Positions 33,912-42,866 of a stretch of DNA of 64,000 bases are shown in pieces (within the stretch, counting starts at the first letter, position 1; each line of letters begins with the position of its first letter). The DNA is taken from NCBI RefSeq assembly GCF_002737755.1, contig NZ_PEGH01000019.1, positions 1-64,000 of the forward strand, in the 5' to 3' direction. The notes beneath the pieces are model-generated. The model was not told the DNA's origin. It worked only from the letters and a program-made list of their open reading frames with translations, and did not search any database. This stretch comes from Caulobacter sp. BP25 (GTDB taxonomy: Bacteria > Pseudomonadota > Alphaproteobacteria > Caulobacterales > Caulobacteraceae). The position numbers were made by a program, and so were the translations under genes.

Positions 33912-35222
33912 CTACATCTGAGAAAGGGTGAAGAGCATCAGGCCCAAGATCAGGACGCCGAAGGCTATGATGGTCGAGAGCCAGACGATCAGGGTCTTGA
34001 AAGCGGCGCCCAAGAGGCTGGAGCCGTAGCCTCCGCGCAAGGTCTGAAAGAGGTTGATCGGCGTCCACAGCAGAATGATCGCCAGGAACGGTCCCATCAG
34101 GGCCTCCGGCAGCACAAACAGCAGGGCCCAGGTCAGGAACGAGAACGACAACAGGTTGGTGGCCACGATCAGGTGATCGTAGATGTAGTATTGGCGCTTG
34201 TTCACATAGACGAGCGCCAGGGACAGACCGATGATCGGCAGCAGCAGCACCGCCAGGCGGTGGGCCCAGCCGAACATCACTAGAATGAAGTAGTTGGGGT
34301 TCGACACGGCCTTGGCCAGACCTTCTCGCGGCCAGAGTGGGCCTTTGGCGTCGTGCGTCGCCGGTTCCCCGTGAGCCTGCTGGTCGGCCGAAGCATGACC
34401 CGGCTCGCTGGGCTTGACCACACTGATGTTCCGCCCCCCCATCTGGATTTCGGCGATCTTATTGGCGCTGGCTTCCCGGCTGTTCGGATCGGAGAATTCG
34501 AGACTGCGGATCTGATCGGCGACGGCGTTCTTACCATTGTGCAGCTTCGCCAGCGCCTCGGCGCCAGCATTCGGATTATTCTGCAACGCGTCTGCTTCCG
34601 CCACCTTGGCGGCGTAGCCGTCCTGAGCCTTCTTGATCTCGTCGGCGTACTCTTGGGCGATCCTGGTCTTGTCGGCGCCGGCTTCCGCCAGCCCCTCGAT
34701 GCGCGCGTCGGCCGCGCTCTTCAGGCTCGCGTTGCGTTCCGTTGCGGCCTCCAGACGCATCTCGTCGGCCTTGGCCTTCCGGCCAGCCGGTGTGGTCAGG
34801 AGCTGAGCCTCCTTCTCGGCCTGCACCTCCTGCTCGTGCATCTTGTTGTGGATCAGATGCTCGGCCGCGAAGATGAACAGCAGCAGGGCCACCAGAAAAG
34901 TGCGGAACGGCGGCGTGTGCCGCGCGATCCGGCCTTCCATCAGGTCCTTGGCCAGCTTGCCCGGCTTGAAGAACAGCAGCGGCAAGGTTTTGGCCAGGCG
35001 CCCATCGAGGTGGAACATCCCCTCGATGGTCTCCCAGATCAGGTGCAGGATTGAGCGGTGATGCGTGTCGGCGTTCTGGCCGCAAGAATAGCAGTACCAC
35101 CCCTCTAGCGGCGTACCGCAGTTCTTGCAGGGCTCCCCCTTGTGAGGAAACGGCTTCTGCTTTCGACGGACGAAGTCGCCCGCCGAGTCCGCCGCCGCCG
35201 CTTCCATGTCCGCAGCCGTCAT
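33912..35222 (-). CDS. DUF3667-type membrane protein with zinc ribbon and coiled coil
   Basis: 436 residues. N-terminal zinc ribbon C-K-N-C-G ... C-Y-S-C-G-Q (about 33-52), conserved L-D-G-R-L-A-K-T-L-P-L-L-F-F-K-P-G segment, one membrane helix near 107-122, a long charged coiled-coil region (about 125-280, rich in Ala, Glu, Lys), then three to four C-terminal membrane helices. Function unknown. It sits inside the leucine-degradation operon (7 bases before mccA), which is unexpected. Its ribosome binding site AGGGGGAACG directly adjoins a heptamer repeat. Confidence 0.8.
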   Translation of the reverse strand: MTAADMEAAAADSAGDFVRRKQKPFPHKGEPCKNCGTPLEGWYCYSCGQNADTHHRSILHLIWETIEGMFHLDGRLAKTLPLLFFKPGKLAKDLMEGRIARHTPPFRTFLVALLLFIFAAEHLIHNKMHEQEVQAEKEAQLLTTPAGRKAKADEMRLEAATERNASLKSAADARIEGLAEAGADKTRIAQEYADEIKKAQDGYAAKVAEADALQNNPNAGAEALAKLHNGKNAVADQIRSLEFSDPNSREASANKIAEIQMGGRNISVVKPSEPGHASADQQAHGEPATHDAKGPLWPREGLAKAVSNPNYFILVMFGWAHRLAVLLLPIIGLSLALVYVNKRQYYIYDHLIVATNLLSFSFLTWALLFVLPEALMGPFLAIILLWTPINLFQTLRGGYGSSLLGAAFKTLIVWLSTIIAFGVLILGLMLFTLSQM

Positions 35223-35228
35223 CGTTCC

Positions 35229-35263
35229 CCCTGAACCCTGAACCCTGAACCCTGAACCCCGAA
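35229..35263. repeat. Heptanucleotide tandem repeat, five units
   Basis: CCCTGAA occurs four times perfectly in tandem (35229-35256) and once with a change (CCCCGAA, 35257-35263). On the gene strand it reads (TTCAGGG)n and runs into the ribosome binding site of the DUF3667 gene. It fills nearly the whole gap to the hydratase stop. Confidence 0.85.
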
Positions 35264-35270
35264 GTTGAGT

Positions 35271-36110
35271 CTATTCAGCCCAGGAGGGTTTACGACGCGC
35301 GAGGAACGCGCGCACGCCTTCTTGTCCTTCGTCCGACACGCGGCGGCGCGCGATGCGGCGGGCGGTCTCTTCGACCACGCCCCTGTCGATTTTCTGGCCA
35401 GCGAAGTCGTTGACCAGGGCCTTGGCGTCACCGATCGCGCCGGGGGCGCACGGAACCATCTCCTCGATCAGGGCGTCACGGGCGGCCTCAAGGCCAGCCA
35501 CGTCGTCGAACACCTCATCGACCAGGCCGTAGCTCCAGGCGGCGTCGGCGTCGAAGACGCGGGCCGTGGCGAACAGCAGCTTGGTGGTGCGCGGCCCCAG
35601 GGCGGCGATCACATAGGGGCTGATGGTCGCCGGGGTCAGGCCAAGCTTCACCTCGGAAAACGAGAACTTGGCGTCAGCGCTGGCCAGGGCGTGGTCGCAG
35701 GCGGCCACCAGACCCGCGCCGCCGCCATAGGCCGCGCCCTCGACCAGGGCTACGGTCAGGGCCGGCACGTCGTGCAGGGCCTTGAGCATGTGGGCCAGCT
35801 CAAGCGCGTCCTCGCGGTTGTCGTCCTCGTCCCATTCGACGGCGTCTGCCATCCAGGAGAGATCCGCGCCGGCGCTGAACGTGCCGCCGACGCCGCGCAG
35901 GAACACCACGCGCACGCCCTCGGCGCCATGCAGGGTCTCGAAGGTCTGACGCAGGGCCGCGATGGTCGCCGCGTCGAAGGCGTTTTTCTTCTCGGGTCGA
36001 TTGATCCAGACGGTGACCGCGCCCTCGGGCGTGCTCTCCATGTGGACCAGCGGGCTCATCGCGTCGGTGTCGGGGACCTCGACGATGGGATCGGCGATGG
36101 GATTGGTCAT
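35271..36110 (-). CDS. Enoyl-CoA hydratase family, probable methylglutaconyl-CoA hydratase
   Basis: 279 residues of the crotonase fold: oxyanion-hole segments F-S-A-G-A-D-L-S-W-M and G-A-A-Y-G-G-G-A-G-L-V-A-A-C-D. The sequence G-A-D-L-S-W-M and the position between mccB and mccA fit LiuC, which hydrates 3-methylglutaconyl-CoA to HMG-CoA in leucine breakdown. 18 bases after mccB. Confidence 0.88.
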   Translation of the reverse strand: MTNPIADPIVEVPDTDAMSPLVHMESTPEGAVTVWINRPEKKNAFDAATIAALRQTFETLHGAEGVRVVFLRGVGGTFSAGADLSWMADAVEWDEDDNREDALELAHMLKALHDVPALTVALVEGAAYGGGAGLVAACDHALASADAKFSFSEVKLGLTPATISPYVIAALGPRTTKLLFATARVFDADAAWSYGLVDEVFDDVAGLEAARDALIEEMVPCAPGAIGDAKALVNDFAGQKIDRGVVEETARRIARRRVSDEGQEGVRAFLARRKPSWAE

Positions 36111-36128
36111 GGGAAGCTCCTTTGAACG

Positions 36129-37721
36129 CTACATCCGGAAAACGCCGAAGGTCGTCTCCGGGATAGGGGCGTTGAGACTGGCCGATATTGCAAGCCCCAG
36201 CACGTCCCGCGTTTGAGCCGGGTCAATGATCCCGTCGTCCCATAGCCGCGCGGTGGCGTGGTAGGGGTTGCCCTCGTCCTCGTAGCGCTGGCGGATCGGC
36301 GCCTTGAAGGCCTCAGCCTCCTCCGGCGTCCACTTGGCCGCGTCGCGATGGACGGTGGCCAGCACGCTGGCGGCCTGCTCGCCGCCCATCACCGAGATGC
36401 GGCTGTTGGGCCAGGTGAACAGGAAGCGGGGTGAGTAGGCCCGGCCGCACATGCCATAGTTGCCAGCCCCGAAGCTGCCGCCGATCAGCACCGTGAACTT
36501 GGGAACCTCGGCCGAGGCGACGGCGGTGACCAGCTTGGCGCCGTCCTTGGCGATGCCGCCGGCCTCGTATTTGCCGCCGACCATGAAGCCCGAGATGTTC
36601 TGCAGGAAAACGAGCGGGATCTTTCGCTTGCAGGCCAGCTCGATGAAGTGCGCGCCCTTCAGCGCGCTCTCGGAAAACAGCACGCCGTTATTGGCCAGGA
36701 TCGCCACAGGCTGGCCCCAGATGCGGGCGAAGCCGCAAACGAGGGTCGTGCCGTACAGCGCCTTGAACTCGTCGAACTTCGAGCCGTCGACGATGCGGGC
36801 GATGACCTCGCGGACATCGTAGGGCGCGCGCACGTCCGTCGGGACGACGCCATACAGCTCCTCGGGGTCGTACAAAGGCGGCTCGGCCTCGGCCAGGACC
36901 AGCTCCTGGGGCTTGGTGGTGTTTAGGTTGGCGACGATCGAGCGGACGATCTCCAGCGCGTGCTCGTCGTTTTCGGCGACATGGTCGACGACGCCCGAAC
37001 GGCGGCCGTGGGTCTCGGCCCCGCCCAGCTCTTCGGCGGAGATCACCTCGCCCGTCGCGGCCTTCACCAGCGGCGGCCCCGCCAGGAAGATGGTGCCCTG
37101 GTTGCGGACGATCACGGTCTCGTCGCTCATCGCCGGGACATAGGCGCCGCCTGCGGTGCAAGAGCCCATGACGCAGGCGATCTGCGGGATGCCTGCGGCG
37201 CTCATCCGTGCCTGGTTAAAGAAGATGCGGCCAAAATGGTCGCGGTCGGGGAAAACCTCGGCCTGATGCGGCAGGTTCGCGCCGCCGCTGTCGACCAAAT
37301 AGACGCACGGCAGACGGTTTTGGGCGGCGATCTCCTGAGCTCGCAGGTGCTTCTTCACCGTCATCGGGAAGTAGGCGCCGCCCTTCACCGTGGCGTCGTT
37401 GGCCACGACCATCACCTCGCGGCCCGACACCCGGCCGACGCCGCAGATAATCCCGGCGCCCGGCGCCTCGCCGTCATAGAGGTCGCAGGCCGCCAGCTGG
37501 CCTATCTCCAGGAAGGGCGAGCCAGGATCCAGTAGGCGCTCCACCCGCTCCCGAGGCAGCAGCTTGCCGCGCGCGGCATGACGCTCGCGGGCGCTCTCCG
37601 GACCGCCCAGGGCCGCCTCGGCGACCTTGGCGCGCAGCTCGGCGACTAGAGCGCGATTATGCGCGGCGTTGCGGGCGAAGGCGTCGCTGGACGCGTCGAT
37701 AGCGGAGTTCAACTTCGGCAT
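36129..37721 (-). CDS. mccB: Methylcrotonyl-CoA carboxylase, carboxyltransferase beta subunit
   Basis: 530 residues. Two-part carboxyltransferase fold with [63 protein letters not shown], and [11 protein letters not shown]. These are the MCC-beta signatures rather than PCC-beta. First gene of the operon mccB, hydratase, DUF3667, mccA. Confidence 0.93.
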   Translation of the reverse strand: MPKLNSAIDASSDAFARNAAHNRALVAELRAKVAEAALGGPESARERHAARGKLLPRERVERLLDPGSPFLEIGQLAACDLYDGEAPGAGIICGVGRVSGREVMVVANDATVKGGAYFPMTVKKHLRAQEIAAQNRLPCVYLVDSGGANLPHQAEVFPDRDHFGRIFFNQARMSAAGIPQIACVMGSCTAGGAYVPAMSDETVIVRNQGTIFLAGPPLVKAATGEVISAEELGGAETHGRRSGVVDHVAENDEHALEIVRSIVANLNTTKPQELVLAEAEPPLYDPEELYGVVPTDVRAPYDVREVIARIVDGSKFDEFKALYGTTLVCGFARIWGQPVAILANNGVLFSESALKGAHFIELACKRKIPLVFLQNISGFMVGGKYEAGGIAKDGAKLVTAVASAEVPKFTVLIGGSFGAGNYGMCGRAYSPRFLFTWPNSRISVMGGEQAASVLATVHRDAAKWTPEEAEAFKAPIRQRYEDEGNPYHATARLWDDGIIDPAQTRDVLGLAISASLNAPIPETTFGVFRM

Positions 37722-37923
37722 GACCGACGCTTAGCCTTTTCCACCCATCCCCGGAAGTCGGAGTTTTTTGGACCCCGAAGCCGAAGATTCAGGGCCAAAA
37801 CCGTTCTTAGACATTTTGGCTTCCAGAGCAATGATTGCGCCTGAACGCGCAGTCAGGGTCAAGCCTGCCGATCATGCGCGAGACCGTTTACAGCTTCGCC
37901 TTAGCGGCTCTACGGTCCGCCCC

Positions 37924-39690
37924 GTGGAAACGCCCCTGCCCGATGACTCGGCTCTAGCGCGCCTGTTCGCCCGCGAGCGGCGGAACGGGACAGCGGCGTG
38001 GTTCTCGCTGCCGGGCGGCGCCACCCTGTTCGAGCCGGGCGAAGCAGCTGAGCAGCTCTATTTCCTGAAGACCGGACGCCTGGGCGCCTTTCGCCGCGAG
38101 AACGGCCAGGAGCCGCAGTTCCTGGGCCTGATCCGCCCGGGCGAACCCGCAGGCGAGATGGCCATGATCGGCGACACCGCCCATTCCGCCGCCATGGTGG
38201 CCCTGCGCGACAGCGAGATGTTCTCCCTGCCCCGCGACGTCTTTTTCGAAGCGGCCGAGGAGGATCCCAGCGTCCTGCTGGAGCTATCGCGACTGATGAT
38301 CCATCGCGCGCGGCAGGCGCGCAGTCAGCCGGCGGTCGGCGATCCATCCGTATTTGGCTTTATCGCCGTAGAGCCTGGCGCGCCGATCAGGCCGGTCGTC
38401 GAACGGTTGGGACGCTGCATCGAAAACCTCGGCTACACCGTCACCGTCGAGGGCGGCGAGGCGCTGTTGGCGCCGACCGAGTGGTTCGGCAATGTCGAGC
38501 AAAGCCACGATTTTGTCCTCTATGTCACCGAGGCCGACGAGACCGCCTGGGGTCATGTCGTCGGCCGTCAGGTCGATCGGCTATTCCGCGTCGGACGCGG
38601 CGACCGGGCGCCGCCCAGTGTGATCCCCAGCTATGCCTCCGGCCCGTTGCAAGCTCAGCGCCTAGTCGACCTGATCCTCTTGCAATCGGCCAGCCTGACG
38701 CGACCCAACGGCTCGGAAGCCTGGGTTGCTGCGACACAGCCCGCGCGTCTGTTCCATCTGCGCGAGAACGGCATCGCCGACCTGCAGCGCCTGGCGCGGG
38801 TCATGACCGGTCAATCGGTCGGGCTTGTGCTGTCCGGCGGCGGCGCGCGGGCCTACGCCCACATCGGCGCGATTCAGGCCATGCGCGAGCGAGCCATCCC
38901 GATCGACTTCGTCGGCGGCGCCTCGATGGGCGCGATCATCGCCGCAGGCCTGGCCATGGGCTGGGACGACGGCGAGATGGAGGCGAGGATCAGAAAGGCC
39001 TTCGTCGACTCCAGTCCCCTGGACGACATCGCCTTTCCGATGATCGCCATGACCCGTGGCGAAAAGGTCAAGGCGCGGCTGGAGGAGCATTTCGGCGGGG
39101 TCGAGATCAGCGATCTTTGGCTGCCGTTCTTCTGTGTCTCGTCAAACCTGACTTCGGGCGCCTACCAGCTGCATCGCACCGGTGAGCTGCAAACGGCGCT
39201 ACGGGCTTCGATCGCCCTGCCCGGCGTGATGCCGCCCGCCACCGACCACGGCTCGGTGCTGGTGGACGGAGCGGTGATGAAGAACTTCCCCGCCGACGTC
39301 ATGCGGGCCCTCCAGCCCGGCCCGATCGTCGGCGTCGACGTCACGCTCGGCCGCAGCATCACCGCCGACGACCTGATCACGCCGCCGTCACTATGGAGCT
39401 GGATCACCTCCGGGGAGTGGCGTCGCGGCCCTCCGATCGTGGCCTTGCTGATGCGCGCCGCCACGGTCACGTCCGGTCGTGACATCAACGCCGCCCGCGA
39501 AGCCACCGACGTGCTGATCACGCCCAAGCTGGAGGGCATCGACATCCGCGACTGGCGGGCCTTCGAGCCTGCCGTCAAGGCGGGCCGTGTCGCCGCCAGC
39601 TTCGCGCTCGACACCCTGCGCCAGCCAGTGACCGCCCTACGGCGTCGGCCTAGCCTGCGGGAGCGCCAGAACGGTCCAGCGCGGCCCTGA
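37924..39690 (+). CDS. Patatin-like phospholipase with cyclic-nucleotide-binding domain
   Basis: About 588 residues from GTG 37924. N-terminal cNMP-type domain (T-L-F-E-P-G-E-A-A-E-Q-L-Y-F-L-K-T-G-R-L, E-M-A-M-I-G-D), a middle region, and a patatin domain with glycine-rich S-G-G-G-A-R-A-Y, nucleophile G-G-A-S-M-G and catalytic D-G-A. Same plan as NTE/YlbK-like lysophospholipases. The frame continues upstream to a TTG at 37768 and contains ATG 37825; no start has a clear ribosome binding site, so the start is uncertain. It splits mccB from ivd. Confidence 0.85.
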   Translation: METPLPDDSALARLFARERRNGTAAWFSLPGGATLFEPGEAAEQLYFLKTGRLGAFRRENGQEPQFLGLIRPGEPAGEMAMIGDTAHSAAMVALRDSEMFSLPRDVFFEAAEEDPSVLLELSRLMIHRARQARSQPAVGDPSVFGFIAVEPGAPIRPVVERLGRCIENLGYTVTVEGGEALLAPTEWFGNVEQSHDFVLYVTEADETAWGHVVGRQVDRLFRVGRGDRAPPSVIPSYASGPLQAQRLVDLILLQSASLTRPNGSEAWVAATQPARLFHLRENGIADLQRLARVMTGQSVGLVLSGGGARAYAHIGAIQAMRERAIPIDFVGGASMGAIIAAGLAMGWDDGEMEARIRKAFVDSSPLDDIAFPMIAMTRGEKVKARLEEHFGGVEISDLWLPFFCVSSNLTSGAYQLHRTGELQTALRASIALPGVMPPATDHGSVLVDGAVMKNFPADVMRALQPGPIVGVDVTLGRSITADDLITPPSLWSWITSGEWRRGPPIVALLMRAATVTSGRDINAAREATDVLITPKLEGIDIRDWRAFEPAVKAGRVAASFALDTLRQPVTALRRRPSLRERQNGPARP

Positions 39691-39805
39691 TCGAGGCGCT
39701 TTTCTATCGCTCGCGTCAAAAATCCCTAGATGTCAGCGCTCCACCGCCCCTTCTATACCTGCGGCCTGCGACAATCCGACATCGTGCAACTTCGTGGTTT
39801 GTGAA

Positions 39806-39867
39806 GAATTCTTCTCAAGAGAGAAGATTCATCATAAGGTCTGTCTGAGGCCCCCGTCAGAGGGGCC
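39806..39867 (+). other. Two hairpins in the likely leader of a 47-residue gene
   Basis: GAATTCTTCTC-AAGA-GAGAAGATTC (39806-39830) and GGCCCC...GGGGCC (39849-39867) lie between the patatin gene and the small ORF at 39890. The first ends in an AT-rich stretch, the second stops 13 bases before AAGGAAA. They may shape translation of the small gene. Confidence 0.35.
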
Positions 39868-39889
39868 ATAGGGAAGGAAATCACGCGGA

Positions 39890-40033
39890 ATGGCCACGCA
39901 CGTTCATATGGCGCCCAGCAGCGCTCCGGTCCCGAGCATCCGGCGCATCAATCTCAGTCGTCCCCTGGCCGTCGGCGCGGCGATGGCGATGTGGGCCGTG
40001 ATCCTGATCGCCATTCGCCTTCTGACACTCTGA
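39890..40033 (+). CDS. 47-residue single-pass membrane protein
   Basis: M-A-T-H-V-H-M-A-P-S then a basic patch (S-I-R-R-I-N-L-S-R) and one hydrophobic helix (about 28-46) ending R-L-L-T-L. AAGGAAA precedes the ATG. Likely an inner-membrane microprotein with a cytoplasmic N-terminus. No family recognised. Confidence 0.55.
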   Translation: MATHVHMAPSSAPVPSIRRINLSRPLAVGAAMAMWAVILIAIRLLTL

Positions 40034-40128
40034 CCGCGACCTCGCGTCGCGCACGGCGTCTCTTCCCATCGCGGCGAAAAGGCCCATATCCTCCCTGTGT
40101 TGTTCAACTACTGAAAGGAGGTGGTCTA

Positions 40129-40197
40129 GTGTCTCATTGTCTCCAACTGCGGTCGCAAGTCGTGACCTGGAGCCGCAAGAGCGAGGTCTCCGCCTGA
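40129..40197 (+). CDS. 22-residue ORF behind an almost perfect anti-16S ribosome binding site
   Basis: GTG start, peptide M-S-H-C-L-Q-L-R-S-Q-V-V-T-W-S-R-K-S-E plus V-S-A. GAAAGGAGGTG (40113-40123) matches eleven bases of the complement of the 16S 3' tail, with seven bases between GGAGG and GTG. The basic, amphipathic peptide has one Cys and one Trp. About 60 bases further on lies an intrinsic terminator, so the unit seems to be a short stand-alone mRNA. Could be a leader peptide, a dual-function small RNA or a peptide with its own role. Confidence 0.5.
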   Translation: MSHCLQLRSQVVTWSRKSEVSA

Positions 40198-40254
40198 AGC
40201 GTTGAGCGCTGAAGGTTGCAAGTCACGGGCTGCGCAAGCGGCTACGACGATGGA

Positions 40255-40285
40255 AGGGCCGTCCCGATCGGGGCGGCCCTTTTTC
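40255..40285 (+). terminator. Intrinsic terminator after the 22-residue ORF
   Basis: AGGGCCG-T-CCC-GATC-GGG-G-CGGCCCT hairpin followed by TTTTTC. It ends the short plus-strand transcript and faces the ivd stop. Confidence 0.85.
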
Positions 40286-40308
40286 ATTGCCAGTTTGAGA
40301 CGCCGATA

Positions 40309-41466
40309 TCAGGCCCCGATCAGCTCACGGCCGATCAGGAAGCGGCGGATTTCGTTAGTCCCCGCGCCGATGTCGTAGAGCTTGGCGTCGCGCAGCAGGC
40401 GCTCGACCGGCCATTCCTTGGTGTAGCCGGCGCCGCCCAGGGCCTGGATCGCCTCCAGAGACACCTTCACCGCGTTCTCGCTGGCCATCAGGATCGCGCC
40501 GGCCGCATCGAAGCGGGTGGTCTTGCCCGCGTCGCAGGCCCTGGCCACGGCGTAGACATAGGCCCGGGCCGAGCTCAGGGCGACGTACATGTCGGCGATC
40601 TTGCCCTGCATCAGTTGGAAGCCGCCGATCGGCTGGCCGAACTGCTTGCGGTCGCGGACATAGGGCAGGACGATGTCGAGACAGGCCTGCATGATGCCCA
40701 GCGGCCCCGCCGCCAGCACCGCGCGCTCATAGTCCAGGCCGCTCATTAGGACGCCGACGCCGCCGCCGACGGGCCCCATCACGTTCTCTTCGGGGATCTC
40801 ACAATCCTCGAACACCAGCTCGGCGGTGTCCGAGCCGCGCATCCCCATCTTGTCCAGCTTCTTGGAGACGCTGAAGCCCTTCATGCCCTTCTCGACCAGG
40901 AAGGCGGTGATGCCGCGGCTGCCCTCCCCGGTCTTGGCATAGACGACCAGGGTGTCGGCGTGCGGGGCGTTGGTGATCCAGAACTTCGTGCCGTTCAGGA
41001 CATAGTGATCGCCGCGCTGTTCAGCCCGCAGCTTCATGGAGACGACGTCAGAGCCCGCCCCCGCCTCGCTCATGGCCAGGGACCCAACGTGCTCGCCGCT
41101 GATCAACTTGGGCAGGTAGCGTCGCTTCTGCTCGGGCGTGCCCCAACGGCGGATCTGATTGACGCAGAGGTTCGAGTGCGCGCCGTACGACAGGCCTACC
41201 GAGGCCGAGGCGCGGGAGACCTCCTCCATCGCCACCACGTGCTCAAGATAGCCCAGGCCCAGGCCGCCGAACTCTTCCTCGACGGTGATGCCGTGAAGGC
41301 CAAGGTCGCCCATCGGGACCCAAAGATCGCGCGGGAAGACGTTCGTCTCGTCGATCTGGGCGGCCAGCGGCGCGATGCGATCGGCGGCGAACCGAGCGGT
41401 CGTTTCGCGGATCGCGTCGGCGGTCTCGCCCAGCCCGAAGTCCATCGTGGGTGCGAAATTCGTCAT
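40309..41466 (-). CDS. ivd: Isovaleryl-CoA dehydrogenase
   Basis: 385 residues, acyl-CoA dehydrogenase fold. Seen: [37 protein letters not shown] (the Glu here is the catalytic base position specific to isovaleryl-CoA dehydrogenases; quoted in parts), R-x2-F-G-Q-P-I, and C-terminal [12 protein letters not shown]. Oxidises isovaleryl-CoA to 3-methylcrotonyl-CoA, the substrate of MccAB nearby. GGGAGGA precedes ATG 41466. Confidence 0.93.
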   Translation of the reverse strand: MTNFAPTMDFGLGETADAIRETTARFAADRIAPLAAQIDETNVFPRDLWVPMGDLGLHGITVEEEFGGLGLGYLEHVVAMEEVSRASASVGLSYGAHSNLCVNQIRRWGTPEQKRRYLPKLISGEHVGSLAMSEAGAGSDVVSMKLRAEQRGDHYVLNGTKFWITNAPHADTLVVYAKTGEGSRGITAFLVEKGMKGFSVSKKLDKMGMRGSDTAELVFEDCEIPEENVMGPVGGGVGVLMSGLDYERAVLAAGPLGIMQACLDIVLPYVRDRKQFGQPIGGFQLMQGKIADMYVALSSARAYVYAVARACDAGKTTRFDAAGAILMASENAVKVSLEAIQALGGAGYTKEWPVERLLRDAKLYDIGAGTNEIRRFLIGRELIGA

Positions 41467-41485
41467 GATAGTCCTCCCATAGCAC

Positions 41486-41520
41486 GAACGCCCGCGGATC
41501 AACGAGACCCGCGGGCGTTC
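41486..41520. other. 12-bp perfect hairpin between spmX and ivd
   Basis: GAACGCCCGCGG (41486-41497) pairs with CCGCGGGCGTTC (41509-41520) around 11 bases. On the gene strand no T-run follows, so it is either a weak terminator of spmX or a structure in the ivd leader, 20 bases before its ATG. Confidence 0.5.
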
Positions 41521-41551
41521 TTGCTCAGCTTCCCTTGAGTAAGGAAACTTC

Positions 41552-42784
41552 TTATTCGCTCGCCCTATCCGGCCCGGCCAGTCGGCGCAACAGAACATAC
41601 GCCGAAACCACGAAGCAGATGGCGCCGATCATACTGGCGCCGTAGCCGAACAGCTTGACCTGTTCGGCGGCTCCGACCGCCACGGTCAGTATCCACAGCA
41701 CGCCGCCGCCGAACAGCGACAGGCCCAGCAGGCCCAGCACGATCAGCAGGCTTGCGTTGCTCGCCGAGCGCGGCGCCTTGCGACGACCACCGGCGATTTC
41801 GGCGGCGGGCGACAGCTCGGTCGCGGCGCTGGTCGAGAAGCCGTCGAGATTGAAAGCCGAGCCGCCGTCGGACGGCGCACCAAACAACGTCGGCTCATTG
41901 GCGATCGGACCGGCCGCGAAGGCTTCGACAGCGACCGGCTTTTCAGGCGCCTGGGACGACGGGCGGAAAGGCGTCAACTCGACCGTTGCGTCCGCGAATA
42001 GGACGCCCCCTGGCGCGGCGCCGGCGGCCTGCGGAACGGGCGGTTCGGGCAAGCCGAGGTCCTGCGCCTTGCTGGGCATCGCATCCGCCTCTGCGAGGAT
42101 GGCCTCAAGGCGCGCGCTGACGGCGGCGGCGGACTGTTCCGTCGCGGTCGGCCTGTCCTCTTCCGGGACAACGATGCTGAACGGCAGGTCGCCTTCGCGA
42201 TGGGCGACAACGCGGTCGCCGTCGGTGCGGGTGCTGACCGTCGCCGGCGTCTGCTTGGGAATGGCGTTGCTGGCGTCGTAGTCGATCTTGGGTCGCAGCA
42301 CGGGGCTGGGCGCGGGCACCCACTCGCCGTTAGCCGGCGTCAGGAACAGGGTCTTTTCGGCCGATCGGCGGCGGACCAGGGCGTCAATGACGATCCGCTC
42401 GCCCTCGAAATCGGCCTTACGCCACATCTCCATGGCGCAGGCGGCCTGCAGCAGCGAGCCCTCGTTGATCCGGCGCAGCACGCCCGAGCGCAGGAAGTTC
42501 TCGATACCGATGTTGAAGGCGAAGCAGACCAGGGAGTCGAACTGGTTCTGGGTCAGTGGCGTGTAAGTGTGCTCGTTGACCGAGTGGGCGACCGAGATCA
42601 GGTCGTACAGCAGCAGCGCCTCGGCGTCCTTTTCCGAGACATTCGCGCCCGGACGCGCGGTCAGCGTGTGGCCATAGCCGATCGTCCAGCGTCCATCGGG
42701 AAGCTGGGCGGACGTCTGACGGTAGCCTTCGAATCTCTTGATGAGATCGACGGCGGCGCGGGAGACCTGATGACGCGGTTTCAT
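41552..42784 (-). CDS. spmX: SpmX, muramidase-domain polar localisation protein
   Basis: 410 residues. N-terminal GH24 lysozyme-like domain (about 1-150) with E19 (K-R-F-E-G-Y), I-G-Y-G-H-T and [17 protein letters not shown]; a long acidic Pro/Ala-rich linker; two C-terminal membrane helices (about 341-362 and 375-396). This is exactly the SpmX plan of Caulobacter. SpmX marks the future stalked pole and recruits and activates DivJ, which phosphorylates DivK and PleD, both encoded in this window. A sigma-54 promoter precedes it, agreeing with known TacA control. Despite its phage-like domain it is not a phage gene. Confidence 0.96.
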   Translation of the reverse strand: MKPRHQVSRAAVDLIKRFEGYRQTSAQLPDGRWTIGYGHTLTARPGANVSEKDAEALLLYDLISVAHSVNEHTYTPLTQNQFDSLVCFAFNIGIENFLRSGVLRRINEGSLLQAACAMEMWRKADFEGERIVIDALVRRRSAEKTLFLTPANGEWVPAPSPVLRPKIDYDASNAIPKQTPATVSTRTDGDRVVAHREGDLPFSIVVPEEDRPTATEQSAAAVSARLEAILAEADAMPSKAQDLGLPEPPVPQAAGAAPGGVLFADATVELTPFRPSSQAPEKPVAVEAFAAGPIANEPTLFGAPSDGGSAFNLDGFSTSAATELSPAAEIAGGRRKAPRSASNASLLIVLGLLGLSLFGGGVLWILTVAVGAAEQVKLFGYGASMIGAICFVVSAYVLLRRLAGPDRASE

Positions 42785-42837
42785 CGCCTAGTTTGACCCA
42801 AATTGAGACAGACGCGGGTGCGCTCGCCTGTCCCGGC

Positions 42838-42852
42838 GCAAGGACCGCGCCA
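42838..42852 (-). promoter_or_regulatory. Sigma-54 promoter of spmX
   Basis: On the gene strand: TGGCGC-GGTCC-TTGC, with GG and GC separated by exactly ten bases, as required for -24/-12 elements (consensus TGGCAC-N5-TTGC). It lies about 54-68 bases before the spmX ATG, in the gap after mgtE. spmX is a known target of the sigma-54 activator TacA. Confidence 0.65.
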
Positions 42853-42866
42853 GTTGGCCGCTTTCC

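Noticed and set aside
41552-42784. Lysozyme-like gene as evidence for a prophage
   Set aside because: Full-length match to SpmX with C-terminal membrane helices and sigma-54 promoter; no other phage gene nearby.
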